Source: Phlegmacium glaucopus (Eukaryota > Basidiomycota > Agaricomycetes > Agaricales > Cortinariaceae). From it: a stretch of DNA of 17,616 nucleotides. Below the pieces are notes generated by a model, which did not search any database, had not been told where the DNA came from, and saw only the letters and a list, made by a program, of their open reading frames with translations. Below, piece by piece: positions 1-10,000 of this stretch; the stretch's first letter is position 1, and every line of letters begins with the position of its first letter. The position numbers were made by a program, and so were the translations under genes. The stretch covers positions 250,916 through 268,531 of the forward strand of contig MU130619.1 in assembly GCA_015039465.1 (NCBI GenBank), written 5' to 3'.

Positions 1-84
1 CTCCTCTGCCGACCCCCCCCCCCCCCCCCCCCAACCCCCCCCCCCACCACTCCTCCCCCCCTCCCCCCCCCCCCCCCCCCCCCC
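1..84. repeat. C homopolymer tracts
   Basis: Two long runs of C broken by short interruptions (AA, A, ACTCCT) fill the first 84 bases. This is simple low-complexity sequence. It contains no CCCTAA-type telomere unit, so it is not a telomere end. Homopolymers of this length are often unreliable in assemblies, and the exact lengths should not be trusted. Confidence 0.9.
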
Positions 85-175
85 TTCTTCTTTCGTCGAT
101 CACGAAACTGGAACAACCGTAATCTTCGGCGGTTCCATCCCCGCGGTAGTTGCCCTCCAGAAATGAGAGGGGGTG

Positions 176-463
176 TGTTAGGCTCGCCTAGGCTCACCTA
201 AGACGAGCCTTAAACGAGCCTGACGAGCCTTAGACGATCCTTATCTTAGAACCATACTGGGGGTCGGTTTAAAAGTAAACTGAACCTGAGTAAGGTACGT
301 ATAAGGCCCGTCAGGCTCGTATAAGGCTCGTCAGGCTGGTTTAAGGCTCGTATAAGGCTCGCCTTACGAGCCTAGGATCAGACTCGTCTAAGGCTCACCT
401 AGGGCTCGTCTAGGATGATCCTAGGATAGTCTTAGGGTAGTCCTAGACGAGCCTAGGTCATAA
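176..463. repeat. Cluster of AGGCTCGT / ACGAGCCT motifs, possible fold-back element
   Basis: About fifteen copies of AGGCTCGT-like motifs and their reverse complement occur within 290 bases. Many are joined as CCTAGG or TAAGG palindromic junctions. The left part begins with CCTAGGCTC (187-195) and the right part ends with its exact complement GAGCCTAGG (449-457), so the block can fold on itself. This resembles a degenerate inverted-repeat element or a self-amplified motif cluster. I see no convincing target-site duplication, so the mobile-element reading is only a suggestion. Confidence 0.6.
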
Positions 464-1724
464 AAGAATAGGAATGTTTTTATATATATAATACAACGTG
501 TCGATTATTAATTCATGTTATAGTCCTAAGCTTGGGACCCGGTGAGGCTACTGTGTAGTGTCGCGACTTCTGGTGACTCGGTTGACTGGCAAAGGCCGTC
601 GAGCCGGAATAAGTTATTTATGCCTATAGACGGGATTAAAGACATTCTCCGGCACCCGTCTCCCAAACCAGTGCACTGAATTGAGTGTGGGAGACGGGGC
701 AAGTGATGACACTGAAAGAAACAGGTGGGGGATGTAGCAGGTGGGGGATGTAGCATGTGTGGCGGTACGGTGGGGTTTGAGCTCGGTTGTTCGGTGGCAG
801 CAGGTTTCGGGGTAGTTTCGGGGTCTTGTCCTGGGCCACTACTCGTACGACCAAGGGACGGAAGCAAAAAGCGTAAAAACCGTCGCTGCAGCGAGATGCA
901 GCGGAGAATGTGGCTGATAAACGACAAAATAACGGATCTATTCAGAGACCGATAAGCCAGCAGCGGAGATGACAGGGTCTTCGAAGGATTTACGGAACCG
1001 ATATAAAGCGAGCATGCTAGCGGGGGAAGAGGCCGTCATGGGCCTACTGTAATCCGCAGGACGGAGGGAAAGCGAGGGAAAGTGGTCGCCAGTGCACATA
1101 TCAGTACGAAAAAGGTATAAACCATTACGAGTGAGCAGATTCTCAGCATCCGTACAGGTGACGGGTCTGGCTGCAGGGGAATGCGATGTGGCTTAGCAAA
1201 CCACAGTTTAGCAGCATCGATGGGATGGTCAGCGAGGATAGGTCGCTGTTAGTGGTCTAGCTCTTCAAGGAATTGTGGTAACCCGTAAAACCCAGCGACT
1301 AGTAAATATAAGAAAATAGAGAGAAGCCAATGGAGTTTGCGCAACAAAAGAAATAAAAACTATGCAAACGGTAGCGAGGAACTAGCGGAGGGATATGGTG
1401 TACAGAGGACGGCCAGGAGCCTCGCTACTGGCCAGGAGAAAGTAAATAGCGGGTGATAGGGACTACAAAACAGAGGGGTAAAACGGATCAGGGAGAACCT
1501 GAGGACAAAGTAGCAAAACTAAACAAAATATCTATGTGTACACGTTGAATCGGTACACTAGAGGAGATGGATGATATTTTTGGAGGACATTAAATCAATG
1601 TTTCCTGTTATTCTTTCATAAGTGGAGAGAGGGGTCTCATATCTTAATTCAGAACAGTAGCAGAGAGAGCAGCAAGCGGAAGCAAAGTAACGCAAAATGA
1701 CGCTCAGCGGGTATGTCGCTGATA
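464..1724. other. No gene recognised
   Basis: Only short overlapping open frames occur on both strands, for example minus 526-927 and plus 725-955. They share no family motif and no plausible splice-joined extension. The stretch 1640-1724 is purine-rich and leads into the 19-bp array that follows. Confidence 0.6.
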
Positions 1725-1875
1725 TGAAGCAGTGACGCAGCGGGGAAGCAGTGACGCAGAGGGGAAGCAGTGACGCAGAGGGGAAGCAGTGACGTAGAGG
1801 GGAAGTAGTGACGCAGCGGTGAAGCAAGGAAGCAGCGGGAAAGCAGTAATGTAACGAGGAGCAAAGCGAGCAGAG
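1725..1875. repeat. 19-bp tandem array
   Basis: The unit GGAAGCAGTGACGCAGAGG is repeated five times in register (1725, 1744, 1763, 1782, 1801) with few substitutions. Degenerate copies continue to about 1875. The period is not a multiple of three, and the minus-strand open frames across it merely cycle through all three frames of the unit, so it is not coding. Confidence 0.9.
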
Positions 1876-2302
1876 TATAGAGCAGCGGGATGGAATCAAC
1901 CTTGGAAAGACGTATATGAACTGAGTCACAAATCCGGTGGCTTCGGGGCTCGGCGTAGTGTGGAGTCAATCATGTCGTGGATCGTATGACTGTCACATAG
2001 TGGCCTTCGCGGTCCGAAGGTTGCAACTGTTGTGCCGGTGATTCGCGGGTTTTTACCTGCCCTTGTTATCGTCCCCTCTACATGTCCGTCTGCGGTCATT
2101 CTGCTTTTCCTCTAGCCCCCCATGCCCTCCATTTTTCTCATTTGCGATGTCCATGCAGGAATGCGTTGGCAAAATTAGTGATTGTTTTAGTAAAAAATTT
2201 ATCCTTTTGGAGACGACTATTCCGTCTACTCCTCCGTCGCTCGTATCGATGTGGAAGAGCGTTGGAGTTCACTCATTATTTTAATAAGTAAGGGAGTCGG
2301 GG
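1876..2302. other. No gene recognised
   Basis: Two overlapping short plus-strand frames (from 2063 and 2082) exist but show no family motif. At 2388-2420, just past this block, GGTGGGAGGGTTGGTG is present twice in tandem at the edge of the following minisatellite. Confidence 0.5.
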
Positions 2303-2469
2303 ATGATTAGGCAACATCATTTTGGCTTGTCCTTGAAGACCCCTCGCCGTAGTGCCAACGAGGGGGCCTTGCAGAAGCTAGTCGGTGTCGGTGGGAGGGT
2401 TGGTGCCGGTGGGAGGGTTGGTGATGTCGGGGACGGCTTACGGTTACAACTAGTCTACGTTCTAGACGG

Positions 2470-3160
2470 GTTTGGCTTCCACTGCTTCTGTCGTTGTTGC
2501 TTCTGCTGCTTCTGTCGTTGTTGCTACTGCTATTTCTGTCGTTGCTGTTGCTGTTGCTTCTGTCGTTGCTGTTGCTGTTACTGCTACGGTGGTTGTTGCA
2601 GTTACGGTGGTGGTCGTTGTAGCAGTCGTGGTGGTGGTCGGTACAGTGGCCGCGGTTTTGGTCGGTGCAGCGACGACTTTGGTGGTCGTTCCTATGGTCA
2701 CGGTAGTGGTCACGGCGGTCGTCGTTGTGGTCGTGGTCGTTGTAGCGGTCGTTGTAGTGGTCGCCGTAGTGGTCGTGGTCGTTGTGGTGTCTGCGGTCGT
2801 CGTAGTGGTCGTGGTCGTTGTAGCGGTCGTTGTAGTGGTCGCCGTAGTGGTCGTGGTCGTTGTGGTGTCTGCGGTCGCCGTAGTGGTCGTGGTCGTTGTG
2901 GTGCCTGCGGTCGTCGTAGTGGTCGTGGTCGCCACAGTGGTCATGGTCGTTGTAGTGGTGCCTACGGTCACCGTAGTGGTCGTGGTCGTTGCAGTCGTAC
3001 CTGCGGTCGGCGTAGTGGTCGTGGTCGTTGCAGTCGTACCTGCGGTCGGCGTAGTGGTCGTGGTCGTTGCAGTCGTACCTACGGTCGGCGTAGTGGTCGT
3101 GGTCGTTGCAGCGTCGACTGCGGTCGCGATGGTGGTCGGCGTACTTGTGCCGTTGCGCAT
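2470..3160. repeat. GTN-rich minisatellite with 36/39/42-bp units and a 78-bp higher-order repeat
   Basis: The 5' part (2475-2590) is CTGTTGCTT-like triplet sequence. The rest is built from GTAGTGGTCGTGGTCGTTG modules. A clean 39-bp period is visible with unit starts at 2972, 3011, 3050 and 3089. A 78-bp block is duplicated: the same sequence starts at 2741 and again at 2819. Unit lengths of 36, 39 and 42 are all multiples of three. Because of this, long frames stay open on both strands: a Cys/Arg/Gly-rich frame at 2303-3172, a Val-rich frame at 2472-3215, and a Thr-rich minus frame at 2462-3193. None has a recognisable domain. A repetitive non-coding origin is the simplest reading, but a low-complexity secreted or structural protein is not excluded. 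Confidence 0.8.
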
Positions 3161-3191
3161 ACCGGTGGTTAAGTTTACTAGTCCCATTAAC

Positions 3192-3227
3192 ATAAAAAAA
3201 ATTTTTATAAAATAAAATAAAATAAAG
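3192..3227. repeat. A/T-rich tract with short (TAAAA) run
   Basis: A poly-A run and a poly-T run are followed by about three TAAAA units. The tract lies between the minisatellite and the first recognisable LINE codons. It may mark the 5' breakpoint of the truncated LINE, but no target-site duplication was identified. Confidence 0.6.
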
Positions 3228-3277
3228 AGATTAACATAGAAGCATTTACATCTACAAGTTTACGTCTCAGGAGGGGT

Positions 3278-4030
3278 ATGAGGAGTGTCCCTCTCAACCA
3301 CGTATACCCCACACCCCTCCCAGGCATCAAATTCTTCACTAAACAGCGAATCAGAGAGGTAGTCCGTAACCTCAAGCCCTTCAAAGTCCCAGGACCCGAC
3401 AGCATCCCCAATATTGTCCTCACCAAGTCCATTGACGTCCTTATCAACCACCTGTACTTCATCTTCAAAGCTGTGCTCGACTTCGATGTATATCATGAAC
3501 ATTGGCTTAGCTCCACCACACTAGTCCTTCACAAACCAGAAAAACCAGCATACAATGTGGCGAAAGCCTACCGACCCATCGGTCTCCTAGATACTATAGG
3601 CAAAGTTCTCTCCACCCTCGTTGCTGCTGACCTCTCTTTCCTAGCTGAGAAACATTCCATGCTCCCCCCTGGCCAGTTCGGAGGTCGTCCTGGCCGTAAC
3701 ACAACAGACGCAATCCACCTTCTTGCCCACAAAGTCAAAGACGCCTGGCGGGCAGGTAAGGTCGCTTCAGCCCTCTTCCTGGATGTCCAGGGAGCCTTCC
3801 CAAACACAGTCAAAGACAGACTCATTCACAACATGAAGTCGTGTAAAGTCCCATCCTGCTACGTCCGGCTAACTGAAAGGATGCTAACCAACAGAACAAC
3901 CTGCCTTCGCTTCAATGACACCACCTCTGAGCCCATCAGTATCATCAACGGCACCACCCAAGGCTGCCCGCTCTCCATGATCTTCTACACCTTCTACAAT
4001 GCCCCCTTATTCAAACAGCGGCTAGTGGGG
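3278..4030 (+). pseudogene. LINE reverse transcriptase, N-terminal part (frame broken near 4018-4030)
   Basis: This segment holds the fingers and palm of a LINE reverse transcriptase. Visible blocks are FKVPGPDSIPN near 3380-3412, YRPIGLLDTIGKVLSTL near 3570-3620, FGGRPGRNTTDAIH near 3678-3720, motif A LFLDVQGAF with its catalytic Asp at 3782-3784, and motif B GTTQGCPLS near 3950-3976. The frame then runs wrongly into LVGAKLLLASLMT. The expected next residues, GGETSIGFIDD, are found in another frame from 4027, so a single-base indel lies at about 4018-4030. The ATG at 3278 is only the first in-frame Met; codons upstream stay open for a short distance, and this is not a genuine protein start. 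Function of the ancestor: target-primed cDNA synthesis. The present copy cannot make a whole enzyme. Confidence 0.85.
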
Positions 4031-5949
4031 GCGAAACTTCTATTGGCTTCATTGATGACTTGATGTTCCTAGCTGTTGGCAACACACTCCCAGAAACCCA
4101 TGACACACTTAGGGACATGATGGAACATCGAGATGGCGGCTTTGACTGGTCCAACTCTCATAACTCCCCTTTCAAACTGTCCAAACGGGCCGTCATGAAC
4201 TTTCCCCGGTCCTCCCTAGATATCCCCCCCACGGATCTGAAGCTCACTAGGAACAATGTCAATAACTCAGTCACATCTCAAACCATTGACACAGTCCGCA
4301 CCTACAAATACCTAGGCATTGTTCTTGACCCGAAATTGCGCTGGGCTGCCCACCATCAGAAGGTAGTTGCCAGGGCAACGTGGTGGGTCCACCAGGTCAC
4401 CCGACTTTCCAAGGTCTCAGGCGGTATGCCCCCTAGCCGCATATGTCAACTCTACAACACTGTAGCTGTCCCTGCGTTCACTTATGCTGCTGATATTTGG
4501 TTCACAGGCATCCATCCATCTCCATCGGGTCTCAAGAGGATGGGCTCTGTTGCCATCTCCAAAAAGCTGTCTACTGTGCAACGATGTATTGCCAAGACCA
4601 TTACCGGCTCCCTAAATACCACAGCTGGTAATGTCCTGGAAGCGCACGCTAATCTTCTCCCAATAGATCTACTCCTGAGCAAAGCCCTTTTCCGTGCAGC
4701 AACACACTTGGCTACCCTTCCACCAACGCACCCCTTACATCTACTCTCCCGCAAAGCAGCTAAACGCTACGTCAAGAAGCACAGGTCACCCCTCCACTCA
4801 CTTTTCTTCACCACCGGCGTCGACCCCAGCAAGATTGAACCCATTGCCCCAATCAGATGTCGACCTAACTATATCCCTGTTTTCTCTACCAATATCCTTG
4901 ATACCAAGCCTGAAGCCCTTGCGGCCGCAGTGGAACACCACAAGACCCAAGTCTCAGTCTACTGTGATGGCTCCAGCTTCAAAAACGGCACCGGGGCGGC
5001 AGCCGTCTTGTATATCAACCGCACCGAGAAACACTCCCTTTGTTACCACCTAGGTTCCTCCTCGACGCATACTGTCTATGAGGGGGAACTCGTAGGTCTT
5101 ATATTAGCACTTCACTTACTAACCACCCCTCGCTTCCCTTTCCGCTCATATACAGTCATAGGCACTGATAGTCAAGCAGCCATCTTGGCCCTCAACAACC
5201 AGAAGCCTCACCCTGCCCACTACCTTCTCGACCACGTCCACAACTTTGCTGAACAACTCCACACCAAGCAAAACTTAATCCGCCGCCCATGGGATCTAAA
5301 GTCGCCCATCAGAAACATAATTAACCTACAGATCCATTGGACGCCGGGTCACGCCAACTTCCTCCCAAATGAATGCGCCAACGTACCCGCCAAATCCACT
5401 GCCCAAGGCTCCTCTAGCCCCATTAACACCCTCCCAACCTTCCTCCACACTAAGCCTCTTCCTCATAGCCTGCCAGCCATGCACCAAGAGAACCTCTCTG
5501 CCATCCACAGAAAGTTAAAACGCCACTGGAAAACTTCCCCTCGCTATCCTCTGATCAGTTCTATTGACCCTTCTCTCCCCTCTAATAGGTTCCTCAGACT
5601 AGTAGATCAACTCGACTGCTGCCAATCTGCAATTATTGCCCAGCTACGCACAGGCCACTCCCCTCTGAACCAACACTTCTTCCGTATCCATCGCTCTGAA
5701 ACTCCCACATGCCCTCACTGCCAAGGCCTTACCATCAAAACCATTCAACACTTCCTCTTTCAATGCCCACACTACCAACATGAACGTCATCTACTATGAC
5801 GCAAACTCAAACGCAAAGCTGAATCTCTATTATTCCTCCTCTCCAACCCTGCCGCAATCAAGCCCCTCCTCCACTACATCCATGCCACCAAATGCTTCAT
5901 GACCCAACCTCAGTCTGCCAGACACGCCAACCCCATACCCAGCCAATAA
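4021..5949 (+). pseudogene. LINE RT catalytic end, RNase H and zinc knuckle (premature stop, lost RNase H Asp)
   Basis: The frame continues the RT. Motif C is FIDD at 4048-4059, carrying the two palm aspartates, followed by YKYLGIVLDPKL and the thumb region. RNase H follows: YCDGSS with Asp at 4966-4968, YEGELVG with Glu at 5086-5088, GTDSQAA with Asp at 5167-5169, and HWTPGH from 5335. The fourth acidic position, normally Asp in NExAD, is Asn here (5380-5382). The C-terminal CPHC-x10-HxxxxC knuckle spans about 5710-5769. A TGA at 5797-5799 interrupts LINE-like sequence that continues in the same frame (RKLKRKAESLLFLLS) to TAA at 5947-5949. The stop is therefore premature, one C-to-T step from CGA. 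Together with the upstream frameshift this makes a dead copy. Confidence 0.85.
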
Positions 5950-5979
5950 CCTCTCTTCCCACCTCCATCCAGATACATA

Positions 5980-5987
5980 CTCCCAGC
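5980..5987. repeat. Left 8-bp target-site duplication of the hAT-type element
   Basis: CTCCCAGC directly abuts the left terminal inverted repeat and is repeated exactly after the right one at 6539-6546. An undamaged duplication suggests a fairly recent insertion. Confidence 0.9.
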
Positions 5988-6538
5988 TAGTGCTTGAAAG
6001 TCTGGTTAAGTCCGGTTATTTGGTGCCCAGGGGCTTTAACCAAGACTGAGACCGGTTAGGATTTGTTCCCAAACCCAAAATAACCTAACCGGACTGAAAA
6101 TAACCGACCAAAACCGGTTAGTTGCAGTTACTAACCAGTTAGGACCGAAAAAAATGAAATTCGGCGAAAATACGGCAAATCCATCCATATATGTCTCAGT
6201 AAATATTATTTCCACTTATCATAGCTTTAAAACAAGCTCAGGAACGCTTAATTCGGTGAAGAATTGACATATTTATGAAATTAATCTTAAAAATCAACTA
6301 TTTTGACGAATATTTAGAGATTTGACAATAACTCAGTCAAATTTTGAGTGTTTTTAATGATATTAGGCACATTTTGAAGGGGTAAAATAGGGGCAATTAT
6401 AACCGGTTAGTTAACTGCAAAATAACTGGTTATTTTATTTTCAGAATCAACTAACCACTAACTGTGGTCCGGTCTTTTTGCGGTTAGGTCCGGTCCAGTC
6501 ATTATTTTCCAGTTAATTAACTGGACTTTCAAGCACTA
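5988..6538. mobile_element. Non-autonomous hAT-type element (MITE-like)
   Basis: The ends are exact inverted copies: TAGTGCTTGAAAGTC at 5988-6002 and its complement at 6524-6538. Similarity continues to about 22 bp with two mismatches. The ends match the hAT consensus start (T/C)AGNG. The flanks carry an exact 8-bp direct duplication, CTCCCAGC, at 5980-5987 and 6539-6546; 8 bp is the hAT target-site length. No transposase can be encoded in 551 bp. The interior, mostly near both ends, has about ten copies of AACCGGTTAG/AACTGGTTA-like motifs on both strands. These are plausible subterminal transposase-binding repeats. The middle (6150-6400) is AT-rich without features. It must be mobilised in trans by an autonomous hAT elsewhere. 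Confidence 0.9.
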
Positions 6539-6546
6539 CTCCCAGC
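6539..6546. repeat. Right 8-bp target-site duplication of the hAT-type element
   Basis: CTCCCAGC, identical to 5980-5987, directly follows the right terminal inverted repeat. Confidence 0.9.
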
Positions 6547-8012
6547 CATCGCAGAGGGTCGGGTCCAAATTTGAAAAAGATTCCGGGGGTTCCTCGGTAC
6601 CTCACGTTTATAATATGTAACACTGTATTGATTAGCGTGTAGAGGGTTCGTTCGAGGGCAATGTAAGTGGTTGGGACAATGTGTAGGAAGTACTGGAACA
6701 CTATAAAAGCCAGTTGACGGTTAATGATAGATTCATGATTTAACAAGGGTTAAACTGACTTTTATCTGTTGCTTCGAAAGAGTCGTCGAGTGGTTGTACA
6801 ATATCTGGGAAATGGGGACCAAAAGAGAATTCGGTAACGATATGAGAAAAATTCGTTTCGATGATTTCAGTTCAGCGGGGCAAAAATCTAAATGGTCACG
6901 ACAACCTACGTTTATGGTCAACATGTGAAAAGCTAGCATATCCATGTCCAAGACTCGTGATGTGTAGGTTGGCTAGTGGGCAAATATTAGCCGGGAGAAC
7001 AAATCGTATGATAGAGAACGCACCCTCACCCGTTTAACCGCCAGAGTACCAGATATCCTGCAAGCACTTTCAGCCGGTTCATAATTATATATAGGTTTGA
7101 ATAGAGGTTTTTCTCTCCAGTTGAACAGACCGCGAGAGTTGCGCGACCCGAGCGATTGCTTGCCTTGCAGACTCGGATAGTGTTGCTGAATGCTCTCTGC
7201 AAATTCAAATTTAGAGTCCAACGCCACGAAAGAATGCACAAACACTTACTTCAGAGTCCCAACATCAAAAAGGACTCCATTACAACAAAACCCACCACTC
7301 AAAGACAATCGATCGCCCATAGCATCTCTCAAGTTGACACTTAAGTCTATTCAACAATGTCAGCACTATACTCGGAGGGGAGAGTACAACACTCACATCC
7401 ACACGGCATGGCCACAACTAAATCAATATTAATGTTTAAATACTTCGATGGGTTATTATCAATGCTGAACTCAAAGTCGGGCCAACCCCAGAGAATCATT
7501 TACGACCAGCATGAATGCCAGCAAAGCAACGAATGATGTCATAAACCTGCGAGACTCTGAATGGGCAGGTATCTTTTGAGAACGCTTCAAATTTGGACAA
7601 GGGTGTAGTATTGAGTTTATCAAGCAAGGAAGCCTATTCTGAAAGAGTAGATGACATTGAGGCCTATATAGCTAAAGAGACCGAGCGATGCAAGGGACTG
7701 TTGACCTGCCAGTCGTAAGTATAAGTATGAGAGAAAAAGGGTGCCAGTGCTCACGGTTGTGACGTGCCCTTAGTGTCCTCCTCACACCTTCTAATTCCAG
7801 TCTAACACACAATAGATTGTGCACTGCCCAAGATAGAATGCGTAGTTCTGACGTAGGCAGACTTACATTACCCTAACAGGAAGTGTACTGTGCATTTATT
7901 CTGTGACTCCCACATAGTTTGATTACTGACAATTCAATGAATCCCACACCGAAATACCCCTATATGTGTCCGGAATACCTCTTCAGCGCATAGCATTTCC
8001 ACTCCTATGCTG
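6547..8012. other. No gene recognised
   Basis: Short open frames occur on both strands (for example minus 6973-7245 and plus 7156-7432), but none shows a family motif or joins through plausible introns into a longer frame. The first part may be leftover LINE 3' sequence displaced by the hAT-type insertion. CTATAAAAG near 6701 resembles a TATA box, but no transcript unit follows it. Confidence 0.5.
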
Positions 8013-8300
8013 CTCACACTCTATCCAACTATTCATCAACTTCTGCTGTCTTTCAATATAATTCTGCCCCTCCACCAAAAAAGTGAACAAAAAAGCGTCT
8101 GGACAATGAAAACCCAAGATTGAACAGCCTGATGATCATACGCAGCAGCTGAGAACACAGGCATCAAATCTCTCCTCTTCCTCCCTCCCTGCTGGGGCTC
8201 TTCGTGATCATGGTTCTCTGTGCTAATAACATCATCGCCATTATCCCAACCCATCCTTCTCCTACCTCCAAACTTGCCAGAAGGTACTGGTAACATCTTC
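8013..8300 (-). repeat. Copy A of a duplicated arrestin 3' end
   Basis: On the minus strand, the segment starting with TTCTGGCAAGTTTGGAGG matches plus-strand 12750-13050 (copy B) at most positions, up to the shared GAGTGTGAG. It follows directly on the arrestin-like tail, and both copies encode GKFGGRRRMGWDNG. Copy A has about 17 extra bases (CCCCAGCAGGGAGGGAG, near 8180-8197) relative to copy B, which changes the downstream frame. Confidence 0.8.
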
Positions 8301-8849
8301 TTATTTAAAGAATCTCTCAATCAAGCCTTTGAGAGTAGCAGCACCAGCGACTTTCGGTAGATCTCCTGATAGATCCCGACTCCATTTAGCTACTTCATCA
8401 GCCATACTCCCCAATTCTTTGACTCGTTCGCTCTTGGAGATAGTCAGGGAACCGAGCGCAGGGTCTCGAGTGAATGAATGTTTGGGTGTTAGTTGAGGAC
8501 AGGGGGAGTTTAGCACGGCGTTGGGAGCGGGAGAAGAAGGGTTTGGAACTGTAGTAACAAAATTATCCATCAGGGGTGTTATTGTAGGCGGAATGCCATG
8601 CATGAAAACTGGTTCTGGTAGAGATTCCACAATGGGGGTTTGGTAAGATATTGGAGGCAGATAAAGTAGAGCAATAGGAGGTAATCCGGTCACAGCCTCG
8701 GGAAAGAATGAATGCGGTGGTGGTGGAGTATGGCCGTCTGCTGGTGCTTGCATAGGATGAAACTGTTGAAACGGCGGTAGCAATTGAGGACCAGGTAGAA
8801 TTGCATAACCATGCAGATATCCTTGAGGTAAAACCAAAGGTGGTTCCAT
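8301..8849 (-). pseudogene. Longest surviving open segment of the arrestin-like tail
   Basis: This 182-codon open stretch is the Pro-rich C-terminal tail of the decayed arrestin gene. The TAG at 8859-8861 just upstream interrupts a continuous frame (DPFIQQQPTPYTYANHGP ... QIQP, stop, LPPMEPPLV), so the ATG at 8849 is an internal Met and not a real start. The tail has many PP and YxP segments, then a Ser/Lys-rich end (TISKSERVKELGSMADEVAK) that may form a helix. It terminates at LIERFFK. If translated alone it would have no arrestin fold. Confidence 0.6.
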
Positions 8850-9427
8850 AGGTGGTAACTATGGCTGAATCTGTGTAGGGTCGATACATGCGCCTTGATT
8901 GGGGTAATAGGATGTATAATCTGCGTATGGCACAAGTTCAGGTATGGGTCCGTGGTTTGCATAGGTATACGGCGTTGGCTGTTGTTGAATAAACGGGTCT
9001 AGTATTGGTCATTATGGAACGACCATGGGACGAACCACATCGATGGGGATTTGGAGGATGATATCTTTGCTATTGAAAAGTAATCATAATCAAGACCCGG
9101 TTCAAGCGTAGATATTTTAGTGAACAGACCTGCCGATATTTGACTTTGACTTCACACCGGATCTCAAAAAGGCTCTCAGTTCCTAGGTTGTCTTCTATCT
9201 TCTTCGCTTTCTCCGTCTAAGGTACCGCCTTGAACCCCTCGGGCAAGTTTAGGAACGTCAAAGACCAGATTGTCGACACCTTCCGCACCAGGGGGGATGA
9301 TATACTCTGGACCACGGAATGGAACAGTTGTTAGAGTGTCCGAAATTTGAGCTGTAGTTGGTTGCTGTAGTTGTTGTTGACCAGGCAGGTAAAGCGTGCG
9401 TGTAAGCGTTAGAGTTAAGCTAGAGTT

Positions 9428-9486
9428 CTATACAACTATTATCAGCTTTATAATAAAGGAAGGAAGAAAAAAGAAAGAGGAATCAC
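9428..9486 (-). other. Probable intron 2 of the arrestin-like pseudogene
   Basis: On the minus strand the segment starts GTGATT and ends TATAG. It splits the arrestin sequence exactly between ELQVENHSNKK and the C-lobe LTLTLTRTLYLP. Its 59-nt length and AT-rich content fit agaric introns. Confidence 0.6.
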
Positions 9487-9948
9487 CTTTTTGTTAGAAT
9501 GATTCTCGACTTGAAGTTCCCAATAAGCGGTTCTACCAGCAACTACAGGTCCACCAATCATCCTTCCCTGCATCCACAATTTCCCATTATCGCCTACCAC
9601 AATAGCTTCAGGTGGAGATTTATCATAGGGATATGCCTCGACAACGTCCACAGTCTTATTATCAACAACCAACTTCTTTTCATTTTTCTAATAAACACCG
9701 ACGCCCACTCGGAGCTCATGTCTCACTTTTGCCAAACCAGATCCAAAAGAGATGGAAGAAGGAGATGAGGTTGGGATGGGTATACGGAATAGAAAAGTCG
9801 ATTTTCATCGTCTGGCTTGGTAGTAATGTTATGGCAGAGGAGGGTCACCTAGCATTGTATATGCTTGGACGGCGTTTGAGGGCGGGTTGGAAAAGACAAC
9901 GACTGTGGAGAAAAGTGGAAGTAGCGGAGTGGTCTCGAGATGAAAGTT

Positions 9949-10000
9949 CTGGTGAATAGTATCAACATTGTGTTTATTCAGATATGTTTGACCAACGAAC
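9949..10000 (-). other. Probable intron 1 of the arrestin-like pseudogene
   Basis: On the minus strand it starts GTTCGT, contains CTGAAT as a possible branch site and ends CACCAG, 52 nt in all. Removing it joins VELFAIQ to ELSSRDHSATS in frame, as expected for the arrestin N-lobe. Confidence 0.65.

Larger units (their letters stand above)
3278..5987 (+). mobile_element. 5'-truncated non-LTR retrotransposon (LINE, RT plus RNase H)
   Basis: The element carries, in order, a reverse transcriptase, an RNase H domain and a C-terminal Cys/His zinc knuckle. That domain order is typical of fungal LINEs with RNase H such as the Tad/jockey-like families of mushrooms. The apurinic endonuclease that should precede the RT is absent: the sequence upstream is minisatellite, so the insertion is 5'-truncated, as is usual for target-primed retrotransposition. 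The reading frame ends at 5949 and a short 3' untranslated part runs up to the hAT-type element that starts at 5988. The true 3' end and any target-site duplication were not found, and more LINE 3' sequence may lie beyond 6546. Confidence 0.85.

Noticed and set aside
1..84. Terminal C tract as a telomere
   Set aside because: No CCCTAA units; simple homopolymer only.
526..955. Overlapping open frames on both strands (133, 72 and 76 codons)
   Set aside because: No family motif, three frames compete for the same bases, and no splice-consistent extension.
2462..3193. Thr-rich 243-codon minus frame and Val-rich plus frame
   Set aside because: Both are by-products of the GTN minisatellite; composition follows the repeat unit and no domain is seen.
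6700..6710. CTATAAAAG as a promoter TATA box
   Set aside because: No supported gene follows on either strand.
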